A stretch of DNA of 64,000 nt from Staphylotrichum longicolle (GCA_019096155.1 JAHCVI010000001.1:7998001-8062000), one strand, 5' to 3'. Counted from the stretch's first letter, positions 46,068-57,207 are shown. Program-made: numbers and translations. Notes: generated by a model from the sequence alone, not told the origin.

Positions 46068-46094
<27 letters not shown>
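46068..46094. repeat. (GT)n microsatellite, 27 bp
   Basis: Uninterrupted GT dinucleotides, about 130 bp after the CA tract and complementary to it. A short GA tract follows at about 46155-46169. Confidence 0.95.
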
Positions 46095-46098
<4 letters not shown>

Positions 46099-46902
46099 CA
46101 TGCATCAAGTGTGCCACAGTCCAGCCAGCCGCCTTGGCGAGAGACGGCAAAACAGAGAGAGAGAGAGAGGAAGAAACGACGGGACTACGAAGTAAGCGGG
46201 AGGAAAAAAGATCCCGCCCCCCGCACACGCCCCCTGTTGCCACGTTTCCGCCCTGGCCTGGTGAAAAGCAGATCTCTGGTCTGGGTTCGTCCATTTATGA
46301 ATACACGTATATGCCATGTCCTAATAGGTGCAGACTCGCGATACTAATGCCGTTGTATTGGTCAAGAGGAGCACGAGAAGAACAGTGTCATGATCAAGCT
46401 CTGGATTTTTTTTGCTCGCAGACCGCGTGGTGAACTCTACGACAGAGACAGTGAGTGTGCTGCCCTGACCATCGGCCATCCCCATATCTCGCCCGACCCC
46501 GTGCTTGATTTCTCATCCCTTCCCGCGAGGCGTCCCCCTCTCTAGCCTCACATCCTGTCCGCGGCGGCGCCATCGGCCAACCCTCTTCGTCTCGACTCCC
46601 CATCCAATCACGTCTTTTTTGTCACAGGGCGGACACGCCCCGGAAAATGGTACCACCCAATGACGACAGCAAAAGAGAAAATTGATAAAAAAGCGTACAC
46701 GGTAAATAAGAAGAGAAAACGAAACCTCGAGGGCTGGGCTCCTGAGGCCATTCTTCCGGTTGGTAATGTACATACACAAACTCCTTGCCCTGCCCATCAA
46801 AGTAAAGCCCGGTTGCAATATACGAGCGAAGTGAAGCGAGCGCCGATCGGCTCGGCCCGGCCGCGGTTTGCCGTCAGGGAGGTAGCGAGGCAAGCGGGGT
46901 CC

Positions 46903-48216
46903 TCAGACGTCCCACTCGTTCTCCTCGTCGCCCTCGGGCTCGCTTGTGCTGAGCGCGGCAAATGAAGACTGTTGGGAGAAGCCCTTGGCCGGCCTCTTGG
47001 GGGCAGGGGCAGCGGTGCTGGCGCCGTTGCTCGGGGCGGGCTTGGCGACGGGCTCCGACGGGGTCACGGTGGGCTCCGAGTCGACGGCGCTCTCGGCGGC
47101 GACGGCATCCTTCTTCTTCTGCTTGGGCTTCTTGGTCACCGTGTTCCACGACTCCTCGCCTCGGAGCAGCTCCATCTGCTCCTCCTCCGAGGGGAGAGTG
47201 GCGATCCAGCTGTCGGCGGGGTTCGTCTTGGCGGCGGTGGCCTTGACGGGCGTGGCCGCCTTGGGGACCGACACGTCGGTGTAGCTGCCGGTATCGAAGG
47301 TGTCCAAGGGCTGCACCGGGAGGAACTCGCCGTTGGTGGCGTTGCTGCTGCTGCTGCCATTGACGCCGTTACCGGTCCAAACAGACTGCTTGGCCTGCGC
47401 AGCCATGAAACCGGAGCCGTCCTGCGCAGCCCGGCCCTCGGCGATGCGGGCCTGTCTTCGCTGGGCCTCCATGTCAATCTTCCTCTGCTTCTCGGCTTCC
47501 TCGCGGAGGGCCTTGGCAGCCTCGGCCTTCTGGCGGTTTTGGCGCTGCTTCTTGGTCTCAACCTTCTCGGGCTCCTTGGCCTTCTTCTCCTTCTTGGGCT
47601 TCGCCTTGTCGGTGTCGGTGAGACGGAGGACCGAGGGGCCGGCAGCCTTGGGCTCCAGCATGTCGCTAACACCGCTGGCATCGGCAGGCTTGACCACGGG
47701 GGACGGGGTCAGGGACTCGTCGTCGTCGGCATCGGCGCCAGCGGTGGAGGACGGGGCAGAGACCTTGCTCTGCTCGGCCTTCTCCTCAATGACCTGGGCG
47801 CGCGACTGCTTGACCGACTTGTGCCGCTTCTCGTCGCTCTTCTTGGCGGCGTTGAGGTTGGTGCCCTGCTTGATGGTGGCCAATTGGCGGGCAAATTCGC
47901 GGTTGTCGACGCCGTCGTCCGAGCTGTCATGGGCGGACTGGCTGGGGCCCGACGGCTTGGGTGCGCGTGCCTTCAGCTGTGATGTCTTGGATGTGTCCTC
48001 GGCATCCTTGGCGAATGCCTCTCCTCTCTGGCGCTTGGCCTTCTCCTTGGGCTCCTTGCGGTTCTGGGTGGTTTGCTTCTCTTCCAGGCGCTGCCGCTGT
48101 GGGGCACCGCGAACGGCGGCACCGGCCTTCTTCTGGCCGGGGATTCCAAAAGCAACGATGTAAACGCATCCGATGACCACGGTCCACCCGACCAGCGTAG
48201 ACAGGGAGGCGCCCAT
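46903..48216 (-). CDS. Single-pass membrane protein with Lys/Glu-rich cytosolic domain
   Basis: Intronless, 437 aa. MGASLSTLVGWTVVIGCVYI begins an N-terminal helix that lacks a clear cleavage site, so it is likely a signal anchor. The rest is highly charged. A Lys/Arg/Gln/Glu-rich helical block (KKQRQNRQKAEAAKALREEA, EKQRKIDMEAQRRQARIAEG) is likely coiled-coil. A C-terminal module has SWNTVTKKPKQKKK and ends GDEENEWDV. Fungal homologues are, as I recall, annotated only as hypothetical. The layout (short N-terminal anchor, basic disordered cytosolic tail) resembles ER proteins that touch ribosomes or RNA, but that is inference from composition only. Start is the first Met of the anchor. Frame clean. 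Confidence 0.77.
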   Translation of the reverse strand: MGASLSTLVGWTVVIGCVYIVAFGIPGQKKAGAAVRGAPQRQRLEEKQTTQNRKEPKEKAKRQRGEAFAKDAEDTSKTSQLKARAPKPSGPSQSAHDSSDDGVDNREFARQLATIKQGTNLNAAKKSDEKRHKSVKQSRAQVIEEKAEQSKVSAPSSTAGADADDDESLTPSPVVKPADASGVSDMLEPKAAGPSVLRLTDTDKAKPKKEKKAKEPEKVETKKQRQNRQKAEAAKALREEAEKQRKIDMEAQRRQARIAEGRAAQDGSGFMAAQAKQSVWTGNGVNGSSSSNATNGEFLPVQPLDTFDTGSYTDVSVPKAATPVKATAAKTNPADSWIATLPSEEEQMELLRGEESWNTVTKKPKQKKKDAVAAESAVDSEPTVTPSEPVAKPAPSNGASTAAPAPKRPAKGFSQQSSFAALSTSEPEGDEENEWDV

Positions 48217-49533
48217 GGTGAGGAAAGCGTAGGGAGCTCAAGGGAGGGAGGGCGAAGTCGCGACAAGCTCGCCGGCGGCGGCAGCGGGACACGGCAATCG
48301 AGATGGAGGCTCGTGGGTGCGAGCGAGAGCTCAATGCGGGGCTGGAAGATGATGGCAGAGCAAAGTCCTCCTTATTTGACCAGCAGATGGCACAAAGGTC
48401 TTGGGCGACGCGCGGAGCTCGGATTTGCCGACTGGCTGGCTGACGATGTCTCTCAGCTGTCGGTGTATGCTTAAAAAGCTTGCGGGTGGCTCGCCAGATT
48501 GGGGGGAGGCAGGTCAATGGGAATTGAGAGGGGAGCGAAGAAGGGTGTTGTTGTGGTGATGATGCTCGATGTTCGGATCACGAAACGAGCAAGTGCTGCA
48601 GGTGAAAGGTGTTCAGAAGTTCGGTTCCTCTTTTGGCGCCCCCAATTCGTTAGCCCCAGCCAATCTCACGGAAAAGGTGCCGTGACAGGGGTTCTCAGGC
48701 GCGTCCTGGTTTAAGCGATTCTTGGCGGGATACTTCGCAGCTTCACGTGACCTCCTGGTGCAACTGCCGCTCAACCATCACGGTGGATGCGAGGGAGAGG
48801 CCCAAGTCTGGGATTGCAAAAAGTGAGAAATGAGGTGACTGAAGTGAAAAGACGCTGATTTGATTGGCATGTTTACGATGGGTGCACATTACGAGCGAAG
48901 GCCGCTCACTGACCCGAAGCATTTCGCCTGGACATTAGTTTAACCAAAGGCAATATCCCCTTTAGCTGCCTATCTCCGGTGGGACCCGATACCCTGTTGT
49001 TGGATGGGAAGGCTGCGAAACCTCAGGTACCTTATCCAACATACTTTGCAGCGTGCTGTGGTTTCTTTGCGTGGGATTGCCAGGGAAGCTCAAAAAGACC
49101 CACCGTTCTTTGCATGCAGGCAGGCTACCGACGGCATTGAGCCGCTGTTGAGTGTGGATTCATGAGACAGAATCGGAGGCCGGCGAAGGCCAGTGGGGAA
49201 GAGTGGGATGGTGGGACAGCACCCCTTGACAGAAACTGGAATTGGCCCAGTTTCGTTTCAGTGTGTGCAGTCCCTCGACTCGATAAGCTTCACAGGCATC
49301 GACCCAGTAACCAACGCGAGACACCTCTAGGTTTGGGGACAAGAAAGCAGTCAAAGCTGGTCACAGTAAAACTTGAACAGCCTCAGTCAGACCATTTCAT
49401 TGAAACAGCAGTTGGCTGCGACTTGTTTCCTGCAGACTCACACACTCATTTTCGTCCACTTCAAACAAGGCAGCTGCCCCTCCTTGGCCCCGCACTCATC
49501 AGCACACCCATCAACACTCACTCAACAGCCACT
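48217..49533. other. Divergent promoter region (1.3 kb)
   Basis: Lies between the starts of the membrane protein (minus) and the nucleoside hydrolase (plus). No supported gene; open frames antisense to the membrane-protein leader match nothing. Confidence 0.5.
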
Positions 49534-51096
49534 ATGGCGCCCAAGAACCGCGTTATCATTGATACCGATCCAGGTTTGCTCTGACCTTTTACTGCCTGGC
49601 TGATGCCGTCCCCGTTGACACGAGCCAGGCGTCGACGATGTCCTGGCTTTGCTGCTGGCCCTCAGCGCTCCCCCCGAGGACCTCGAGGTCGCCATGATCT
49701 CGGTCACCTACGGCAACGTGCCACTGCAGAAGTACGACCTTGTGCCCAGCCCATGTCCCAGCACGCTGCATCTTGCAGCAGCATGTCTGACGCAGTTTCA
49801 CCAGGTGTCTGCGCAATGTCGTGGCGCTGTTCCACGTGCTCGAGAAGGAGATGGCCTGGCGCGAGTCAACCGGCAGGCCGACCTATGGCGCACTCGGTGC
49901 CTACAAGCCCATCGTAGCTGTTGGCGCCGAGCATGCTCTTGAGGATGAGCAGCTTGTTGAAGACCATTTCCGTGAGTGTGCGGTTCGGCTACCCTTTGTT
50001 GGCAGGAGACTGACAGACACAGACGGTGCCGACGGGCTGCATGGCGTCCATGATGCGGTAAGCCCCCCCATCGGCCTTTTGTGTGTGTGCCTACTCCACA
50101 AATAAGCTCCTTACCAACGAAGCATAGCATCCGCATCTGTCCCCCGCCGATGCCTGGCGCAGCCTGTTTGAAGATGGCCCCGGCAGTGCCAACAACTCTG
50201 CTGAGCCGCCCTCGTACTCGCGCTTCTTCACACCGAGCAAGACGCGGGCGCACAAGGAGATGCTCCGGATTCTAAAGGAAGAACCCGAGAACACTGTCAC
50301 CATTGTCGCCATCGGCCCCCTGACCAACGTGGCTTTGGCGGCGTCCGAGGACCCGGAGACCTTTCTCCGCGTCAAGGAGCTCGTGGTGATGGGAGGCGCA
50401 GTGGGCGTCCCGGGCAACGTCAGCCCGTGCTCCGAGTTCAACTGCATGGCTGACGCCGTCGCGGCCGCCCGCGTCTTCGCCCTGACCTCGCTCGTCCCGT
50501 CGTCGACCATGCCACCCGTCATCCACGGCGAGTCCATCCTGCCGCCCTATCCGGCCAAGCTCTCCCGCCAGCTGAAGCTGACACTCTTCCCGCTCGACAT
50601 CACAACCCCACACGAGCTCCACAAGGGCCTCTTCAACGCAAAGATCCAGCCGCTCAAGGAGGCCGGCAGCCCGCTCGCGCAGTGGACCGACACCTTTATG
50701 AACGGCACCTTCGCCAAGATCGATGCCATGCTCGGCGAAGGCCACAACGAGGGTCTCTCCCTGCACGACCCCCTGTGCATCTGGTACATGCAGACGCGCG
50801 ACGACCCGGCGTGGAAGACAGTGCCCAATCTCGAGGACATCCGCATCGAGACGTGCGGGCAGTGGACCCGGGGCATGCACATGATCGACAGGCGCGGGCG
50901 GGCGAAGCCGGCCGAGGTGGACAGCACGGTGCAGACGCACCCGGAGGACCCCATGGACGCCGTCACTGTGGACGAGGTCCCCGGCGACACGATGGGCTGG
51001 CTGAGCGTGCGTAAGGGCAACAGGATTAACAGGATGGTCGAATCGCCCGGCCGGGCCATCTTTGCTGGCGTCCTGCTGGATAAGGTGTTTGCGTAG
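49534..51096 (+). CDS. Inosine-uridine preferring nucleoside hydrolase family protein
   Basis: Hydrolyses the N-glycosidic bond of ribonucleosides in purine/pyrimidine salvage. Five exons: 49534-49573, 49629-49731, 49805-49971, 50023-50057, 50128-51096; introns 55, 73, 51 and 70 bp. The joins restore the Ca-binding motif DTDPGVDDVLALLLAL, then TYGNVPLQKCLRNVVALF, and HFHGADGLHGVHDAHPHLSP. The last exon has VTIVAIGPLTNVALA, the metal-binding VMGGAVGVPGN with EFNCMADAVAA, and the C-terminal HDPLCIWY with the active-site His and Asp. Product 437 aa, longer than bacterial IUNH (about 310) by an extension of the middle and end, common in fungi. No signal peptide, so likely cytosolic. Convergent with LSM8. 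Confidence 0.92.
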
Positions 51097-51539
51097 AGAG
51101 AGAGATAGACCATGGGTGCCATGTGATTTGGTTTGGTTTTGACTCAATGTGGGTATCTTGACCGATGTAAAATGTGTAAACTGTGGAATCCAACACTTGC
51201 TCTCCCTTAACGTCAGCAAACCGCCCTTGGTGGTATCAAAAGCAATGAGAGCGGGCCGTGAGACGCATACCCTTGGAGGCACCGGCGAGCCTCAAACGCC
51301 GAAGTCTGCGGAGCAGCAGCAAGATTCCTCCTCCTCCTTCCCACCCACTTCGCACCTCGTACCTTATCATACCATGCGCTCCAGAACCAACCCAGCCCCA
51401 ACTCACCCTCCTCTTATCCCATCTAACCCGTCCCATCCCTCCCATCCCTCCCATCTAACCCCCCCTCACCAGACCACCCCCCCTACCCCCTCTTCCCCAA
51501 GCGACAGAACCTCAGCAGCAACCGCAGCAAAGCAAAAGC
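51097..51539. other. Convergent gap between nucleoside hydrolase and LSM8
   Basis: 443 bases of 3' flank, with tandem CCCATCCCT-type repeats at about 51430-51458. No gene. Confidence 0.55.
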
Positions 51540-52051
51540 TCAGTGCTTCGTCGTCCCAATCGCCGCGCCCTTGACCTCGGCCCAGTTGATGCTCTCGTCC
51601 AGCGCCTCGTCGACCAGGCCCACCAGGCACACGTTCTCCCCGCGGACAATGTACAGGCCCAGCGGCACCTCGGCCGAGGGCTCGCCGTCGTCGGGGCTGC
51701 GGATCACGCGCTCGATGGTGTTCTTCAGGACCTACTCCGACAGAAACAAGAGAAAAAAGGCGGGAACAAGTTAGTTGATTTGTTTGTTATGGGGGTGATG
51801 AGATAATGCGGGAGGAGTAGAAAGAGAGGAGGGGGCGGGCGTACCAGGTTGGTGGTGTAGTCGTGCGCTGCGAGGGTGCCGACCAGATTGCGGCCGTCGG
51901 TGGTGATGATGCACACCTTTTCTGAAAAAGGGCGGTTGGTGTTAGTGTCGTGGGCAATGGCACCCCTCCCAAGTCGGGACGGGGTGAGAAGAAAGGAAGG
52001 GGGGGGGGGGTTGTTGCTCTTCTCACTCTCGAAATAGGCGTTCAGCGACAT
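51540..52051 (-). CDS. LSM8: U6 snRNA-associated Sm-like protein Lsm8
   Basis: Subunit specific to the nuclear Lsm2-8 ring, which binds the U6 snRNA 3' end. Three exons: 52051-52027, 51921-51845, 51731-51540; introns 105 and 113 bp. Exon 1 is only 25 bases (MSLNAYFE plus one base), a detail automatic annotation may miss. Joined product is 97 aa, the usual Lsm8 size: KKVCIITTDGRNLVGTLAAH (Sm1, with the D-GR pattern), DYTTNLVLKNTIERVIR, then GLYIVRGENVCLVGLVD (Sm2, with the IVRGENV RNA-binding signature). The final part DESINWAEVKGAAIGTTKH fits fungal Lsm8 tails. Frame clean. Confidence 0.95.
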
Positions 52052-54988
52052 GGTGACGGTTGGTCAGGACAAGGGCCCAAATTGGAGATCAACACTTTGG
52101 TCGCAGCTGCCTGCTGCTGCTGCTGCGAGTGCGCGTGAAGCAGGAAATGGAGCAACTCGGCCCTTGTTGCTACCTTGGAGCTGGCTGTTTGGCGAGATTG
52201 GCTGACATCCAAGACGCCTGGTGTCTGGTGGCTGGGCGGTTGGGGTTGAGTCGCTGGCGGTTCCTGATCTCGAGCTCGCACGCAGCTGTGAAGCTCCATT
52301 GACCTGCGATGCAGGGCAGCTTCATGTTAACGTTATCGGGCTTATCGGCTTGGTAGAGAGCTGATTGGAATATCGAACTATCGGGGATGCATATAGCGGT
52401 GAGTACGAGCTACCTTTGTTTTTATCGGGGTTCGCTCTCACTGCCTTTCCTCTTACCCCTGAAGCTCTATCCAGATGCCAACAATAGACGAATTCCAAGG
52501 ACTTGTCATCGCACACAAAAACAATCCACCCTCTGAGTGTACGCCGTCACATAGAGTGTTGGCATGTGGGTATACATGCCCAGATTAGAAACTGAGCGGC
52601 TCTTCTTAGAAACACAAACCAAAGCTGCACTACCCCTGAGTCCCTGACCTAACTTTTGGAGGAGCTCATGAGCTCAAAAGTCAGCACAGTTCCCAGAGGA
52701 AAGAACACGGTCCAATAAAATAGGGGCGCTCTTTTGTTACTGCGATCCCACAGAATAACACCCATCGCCAGCCTCCTTGGCCTCCATGGCATCAGAGCAC
52801 ACGCCGCTGGGGACGTTTTGTCGCCGTGTCTCCATCGATCTTCCTATCAGTGGTTTGCCGGGTATCAGGACATTTGATCTGTCCCGTCCCAAGCAGTTGC
52901 AATTTTGTGAAAGGCAGATAGCAGTAATAGTGTGGTAAGAGTTTAACATTCCGTTCCGAGTCTGATCATGTTCGGTGGTCCCTTCAAATACAATGTAGAG
53001 CTGCTATGTCAGTTGGGCTATGAGGCTTTCCTACGTTGCGACGGGAAAAGCTGTGCTCAGGCTCATAGAGTGAACCGGAATAGCGGTGGCCAGCAACCAA
53101 CCTCTACACTACCCAGGCCGGAGCAAGAAATGGATCTCCAGCGGCCAAGACGAGAGAGCCACGGCCCTCAGGAATACTGGGCTACCCCAAAACCACACTC
53201 CGTGTTTTCCACTCCCCATGATGCGTCCAGCAGCATGGGAAAATTTCAAGCCTTTTCACCAAGAGTCTAGGCGGAAGCCGGTATACACAGTACGTAGTGA
53301 TAGACGGCAGGGACAGAGAGGAAAACAGAAGCGAGCGCGGCGCCGAGACACGCGCCCTATATACCCAACCCGCGAGCGGAAAACATCCGCACTCCGCTGA
53401 CCAACAGCGCCAGAGAGGGCCAGAGACAGCCAGTCGTGCGTCCAAGCCCCGCTGGTCTCGGGAAACGAGGTGTAGAGACAAGCCGACCGCTTCGACCTTC
53501 CCCGTCTGGTGGCGGCTCAGGAGCGGAATCTCCATCGCCGCAACGCACACACAGGACCCTCCCTACGAGAACAAAGTTAACCCGTCGATCCACCTCCGGA
53601 GAACCCAACGCCCCTAGATCTTGGGAGGCCTCCCGAGTCCGAGCGATCTTACACCATGACATTGTGTAACACTTGCACAGATTGCTTCCCCAAGTCTCGG
53701 GGTTCGTGGAGATTCACTTAACGCTCCCCCTCTAAACACCAGGTTATGGACCTCGGACACAGGGAGGAAGACCAAGAGAGAACGCCCGCCGCCAACGACA
53801 AGAACCGCGACAGGGACGGCACGGCACATGATGCGACGGCCCAGGCAAGCCACTGATGTCGACGTGCGCCTTCCCCATGAAGCTTATCTGCATGGCATAT
53901 GCAGGCCCTCGCTAATAGCGACTGCTTATTGATCTTTCGTTCCCCCCCGGGAGGTTGCTGTTGTTGCCTGAATCCGGAACAAATGAGGCTCGGCGCCAAT
54001 CCCCTGGGCGAACCGTGTCAAAACTATACTTCGCAAGTGGGTGTGGGTTAGGGTGGCAGTCCCAAGAAAACCTTAATATGGTCCCGGAATGATGGATCTT
54101 GGCTCGCTGAAGGAGGGGGGTGGGTGGAAGGCAACCTCCGCGGAAGCAACCGAGATCGACTTCCCCTATCTGGTAACTCGAGGGATGGAAATCTTGGAAA
54201 CAGACCCGTCACCCACCCACAGGCGCCCGCCGTAGGGCCGAGGGCCCATTGCCGCGTCTGTTTTTGGATCGGAGGGGCAGATAAAACCGAGCTGGGGGAA
54301 GGTGGCATCCCATTGTGTCAAGAAGTAGCGAGCCCGTGTCTTGGACGCATCGAAGGACCTGTTGATCCGGATGGGTATTCGGAGACTGAAGACAAATCCC
54401 ATCTCTGGAGACCATCATGAGCGAGCTGTGTCGTGAAAACGTGTCTGCATAAGATACCTATAGGGACTCACACTCTGTTCCCTAGGCGCTGCTTGGCAAA
54501 AGCCACTCCCGCTTGCCATTCTCCAGATCTTGGTCCCAAGCCGGGCCGTGTGGCTTGGGCGGGAGCATTAATGCTTGTCTCTTGTTCAAGGCTAGGTCGA
54601 GGCTGTTCAAAGCATGGCCTGACAACCTAAGCAAACGGCGGGGGGGGAGGAGGGGCTCCTCGCATGACTGCCCCGCGAAAGCTTACTCTGACATAAAATC
54701 CGAGCGTCTGGTTTGTTGCTCCTGACTAAAGTGGGACTAACACAGCGGCTCTCCACTCTGACAACCTCAGGGACGTTCGACGACTGGAACAGGTCCCAAG
54801 GTGCTTTTGGTTCTGGCGGAGCTCTCGGTATCTGTCTGATGACCCGGACACTGTCACCCCGTCTGTGGAGCGGGGCATTACACGGGGCCGTTATCTGTCG
54901 TCATTCTCGGCCGCCGCTGCTGCTTGGGACAGCCCGTCCTCACACCAACCAAGCTGGCCCACCACTTCGCCCAATATCCGCCACAGAA
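52052..54988. other. Gene-poor gap (2.9 kb) left of the aldolase gene
   Basis: No supported protein gene. It contains the LSM8 promoter, a minus-strand TATATA box near 53355-53365 with no coding frame downstream, a GGGTTAGGGT motif at 54045-54054, and the aldolase leader with a possible upstream in-frame ATG at 54839. A noncoding transcript is possible; see findings. Confidence 0.5.
54045..54054 (+). promoter_or_regulatory. Short telomere-like GGGTTAGGGT motif
   Basis: One and two-thirds TTAGGG units, seen directly. Could be a Tbf1-type site or chance. Confidence 0.3.
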
Positions 54989-56011
54989 ATGGGCTCCAAG
55001 ATGTTGAAGTCCAACTGGCTGAAGCAAGTCTTCGCCGAAGCCAAGCGCCCCGCAATGGGGTTCTGGCAGATGCTCCCCGGGGCCAACATCTCTAGAGTCC
55101 TTGCCCGGTCAGGGGCCGACTGGATCATGGTGGACTGCGAGCATGGCAATATCGATGGTAGGGAGTTAGCCCGCATGGAACCCACCCGGGGGTCCTACAT
55201 GTGATGAACACTAAGCGAACCGAGCTGATGACGCCTTCGCAGACGCTGCAATGCACGAGGCAGTTCCTGCCATCGCAGCCCTGGGCGTCTCTCCAATCGT
55301 GCGCCTGCCAGACCTCCAGCCATGGATGGTGAAACGTGAGCGCCCAGAGCAACGCTGTGTGGGTGCCATTCTGGGGGTTGGCTGACACGGTAACAGGCGC
55401 CTTGGATACCGGGGCACATGGGGTACGATGACGACTGTTGCAACTCTCACATCTCGAGGCAGGCTTGATTAACTTGCTCTCAGATTCTGGTCCCGCTCAT
55501 TCGGACCGTTGAAGAGGTCAAAGGTCTGGTTGCGGCGGCCAAATTCCCACCAGAGGGACGGCGGGGGTTTGGCTCTCCAATCGCGCCGCAAAACTTCGAG
55601 CCCGGCTTGACCATGACGGAATATCTGCAGCAGGCCAACGGCAGCCTCTTGACCATGGTGCAGATCGAGACCCGGGAAGCACTGGAAGCGGTGGAGGACA
55701 TCGCTCCCCTTGTTGATGTGGTGTTCGTGGGGCCGTTCGACCTTGGCAACAACATCGGCCATCCCATCATAGGCGGCAAAATGGATCCCGAGCTGGACCA
55801 AGCCATCGACCGTGTCCTGAAGGCAGCCGTGGCCGCCGGAAAGAAATGTGGCATCTACTGCAGCTCCGGAGAGCAGGCGAAGCAGTATGCGGATAAGGGG
55901 TTTCACATGATCAGCGTCGCAACCGACTACACAACGCTCGGCGCCGCCATGGCGGACGCGCTTTCCATCGCTCTGGGCAAAGAAGCCAAAGGCAAAGACG
56001 GGTCGTATTAG
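54989..56011 (+). CDS. HpcH/HpaI-family aldolase (2-dehydro-3-deoxy-acid or citrate-lyase-like)
   Basis: Metal-dependent class II aldolase of the HpcH/HpaI type, which cleaves 2-keto-3-deoxy or 4-hydroxy-2-oxo acids to pyruvate and an aldehyde. Four exons: 54989-55157, 55243-55335, 55397-55422, 55484-56011; introns 85, 61 and 61 bp. The third exon is just 26 bases (ALDTGAHG). Joined motifs: GFWQMLPGANISRVLARSGA, DWIMVDCEHGNIDDAAMHEA, PIVRLPDLQPWMVKRALDTG, AHGILVPLIRTVEE, then MVQIETREALEAVEDIA and DVVFVGPFDLGNNIG, the family metal and substrate residues. Product 271 aa, typical length. An in-frame ATG at 54839 would add 50 Arg-rich residues. It is not in a visible catabolic cluster, so the natural substrate is open. 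Convergent with the glutaredoxin-like gene. Confidence 0.9.
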
Positions 56012-56266
56012 GGCGTGTAACTATCCTTGGAAGATGGGTTGAACCGCATTTTTGGTGGCCGGAGATGCTGCGGGCCTGTCGTAGATCATGGCAGGAGCAC
56101 AAAACCAACGGAATGCGGCGGGAAATATTCTTTGAGATCTTGGCTCCTCTCACCTGCCGACTTGGTGTCCAAAATGATTTGATTGGGTCGATTTGATGTC
56201 TTCAAGTGCTGGAGGCAGACGCAAACGGGCCTCCGTAAGTCCGTGTTCCGCAACAGAGTGTTGCTG

Positions 56267-56666
56267 TCACTTCTCAACCGCGTCCATCTTGGCCATGACC
56301 TCGTCGACTTTGAGCCGGTGCATCAGCCGTACCGCCTTGGAGGACAGCTTTGGGTCTTCCTCGGGCGACTGGGCCTTGCTGATGTGGATCTGGTCACGGT
56401 TGAGTACGCGGGAGGAAGGACGGCGGCAGTGGTTGCCTGCAGTCGATTTCTGCTCGGCTGAGGAGACTCACCACAGGGACATCGAACTCGTACAAGTCGC
56501 GCCACCCCTTGGATTCGGGCTTGATGATGTCGATCTCCTTGAAGGCAAAGGGCCGCTGGTCCCAAACATCCGAGAGCACCGATCTTGCTTGCGTGCACAA
56601 TCCGCAATTCTCCCGGCTGAAGAGGGTTATCCGACAGGATTGGAGCAATCGGCTGGTTACACGCAT
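56267..56666 (-). CDS. Glutaredoxin-like protein (YDR286C/DUF836 family)
   Basis: Small thioredoxin-fold protein. Exon 1 is 56666-56472; an 82-bp intron (GTGAGT donor, CCAG acceptor) follows; exon 2 is 56389-56267. Product 105 aa. The redox motif is CGLC in ITLFSRENCGLCTQARSV, at the start of helix 1, and the cis-Pro loop FDVPVIHI spans the exon junction. It matches the YDR286C-type glutaredoxin-like family, which has CxxC rather than the CPYC of dithiol glutaredoxins. The first residues MRVTSRLLQSCR are basic and may direct it to mitochondria. Activity in this family is little studied. Divergent from the CHORD gene, 541 bp away. Confidence 0.86.
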
Positions 56667-57207
56667 GGCGGCGAACGAGAAAAACGGGTGTTTGGAGAGA
56701 CTAAGTACCTTAGCGTGGAAAGGAAAACGTTGAGCTGTCTGTTCCGTTTGTTGATGTTCTTCTCAGCAACTGAAAGAGCCCCTGTAAACGGAAAACAGCT
56801 CTGAGAGAGCCAGTCCATTCAGGGCTAGCTCCGGACCGGGGGCTGCCCAACCCCTGGCGCACCGGGGTTCCCCGCCCCCACCTTCTCCAGCTCCCAGCGA
56901 AGCATGTCATTTTTTGGAAGAGGAGCTTCCATTGACTTCGAGACAGCTTCCATCCGCCAAGTTCTCTTCCGTTTTTCGCTGTTTGTGACGGCCACACCGA
57001 TTGCTACACAGTCATCTTCCACTGGAAACACCAAACCACAGCTGGACCTTCTGCCTTAACGGAGTCACCCCTCACGTTGTCTAGCGAAAGCGAGCCAAGT
57101 TGGGGAGAATCGCTCTTGGGTGCAGCGCTGCCCATCACCTTCCGTAATACGACACACGTCAACACACGTCAACACTCGCCCGACCCACGTCAAACGGAGA
57201 ACTCGCC
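56667..57207. promoter_or_regulatory. Divergent promoter of the glutaredoxin-like and CHORD genes
   Basis: 541 bases between two starts. A short minus-strand open frame (56825-57034, 69 codons) matches nothing. The stretch GTCAACAC is repeated twice just before the CHORD start (about 57156-57178). Confidence 0.5.

Larger units (their letters stand above)
43744..46902. other. Repeat-rich intergenic region (3.2 kb)
   Basis: Upstream of the 43.7 kb gene and downstream of the 46.9 kb gene. No supported gene. It is rich in short tandem repeats: (GGTAC)3, (GGAAACT)4, a 47-bp CA tract, a 27-bp GT tract and a GA tract. Longest open frame (44376-45077) matches nothing and has no coding-like features. 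Confidence 0.6.

Noticed and set aside
56825..57034. 69-codon minus-strand frame between the glutaredoxin-like and CHORD genes
   Set aside because: Lies in the promoter region, no homology known, length expected by chance.
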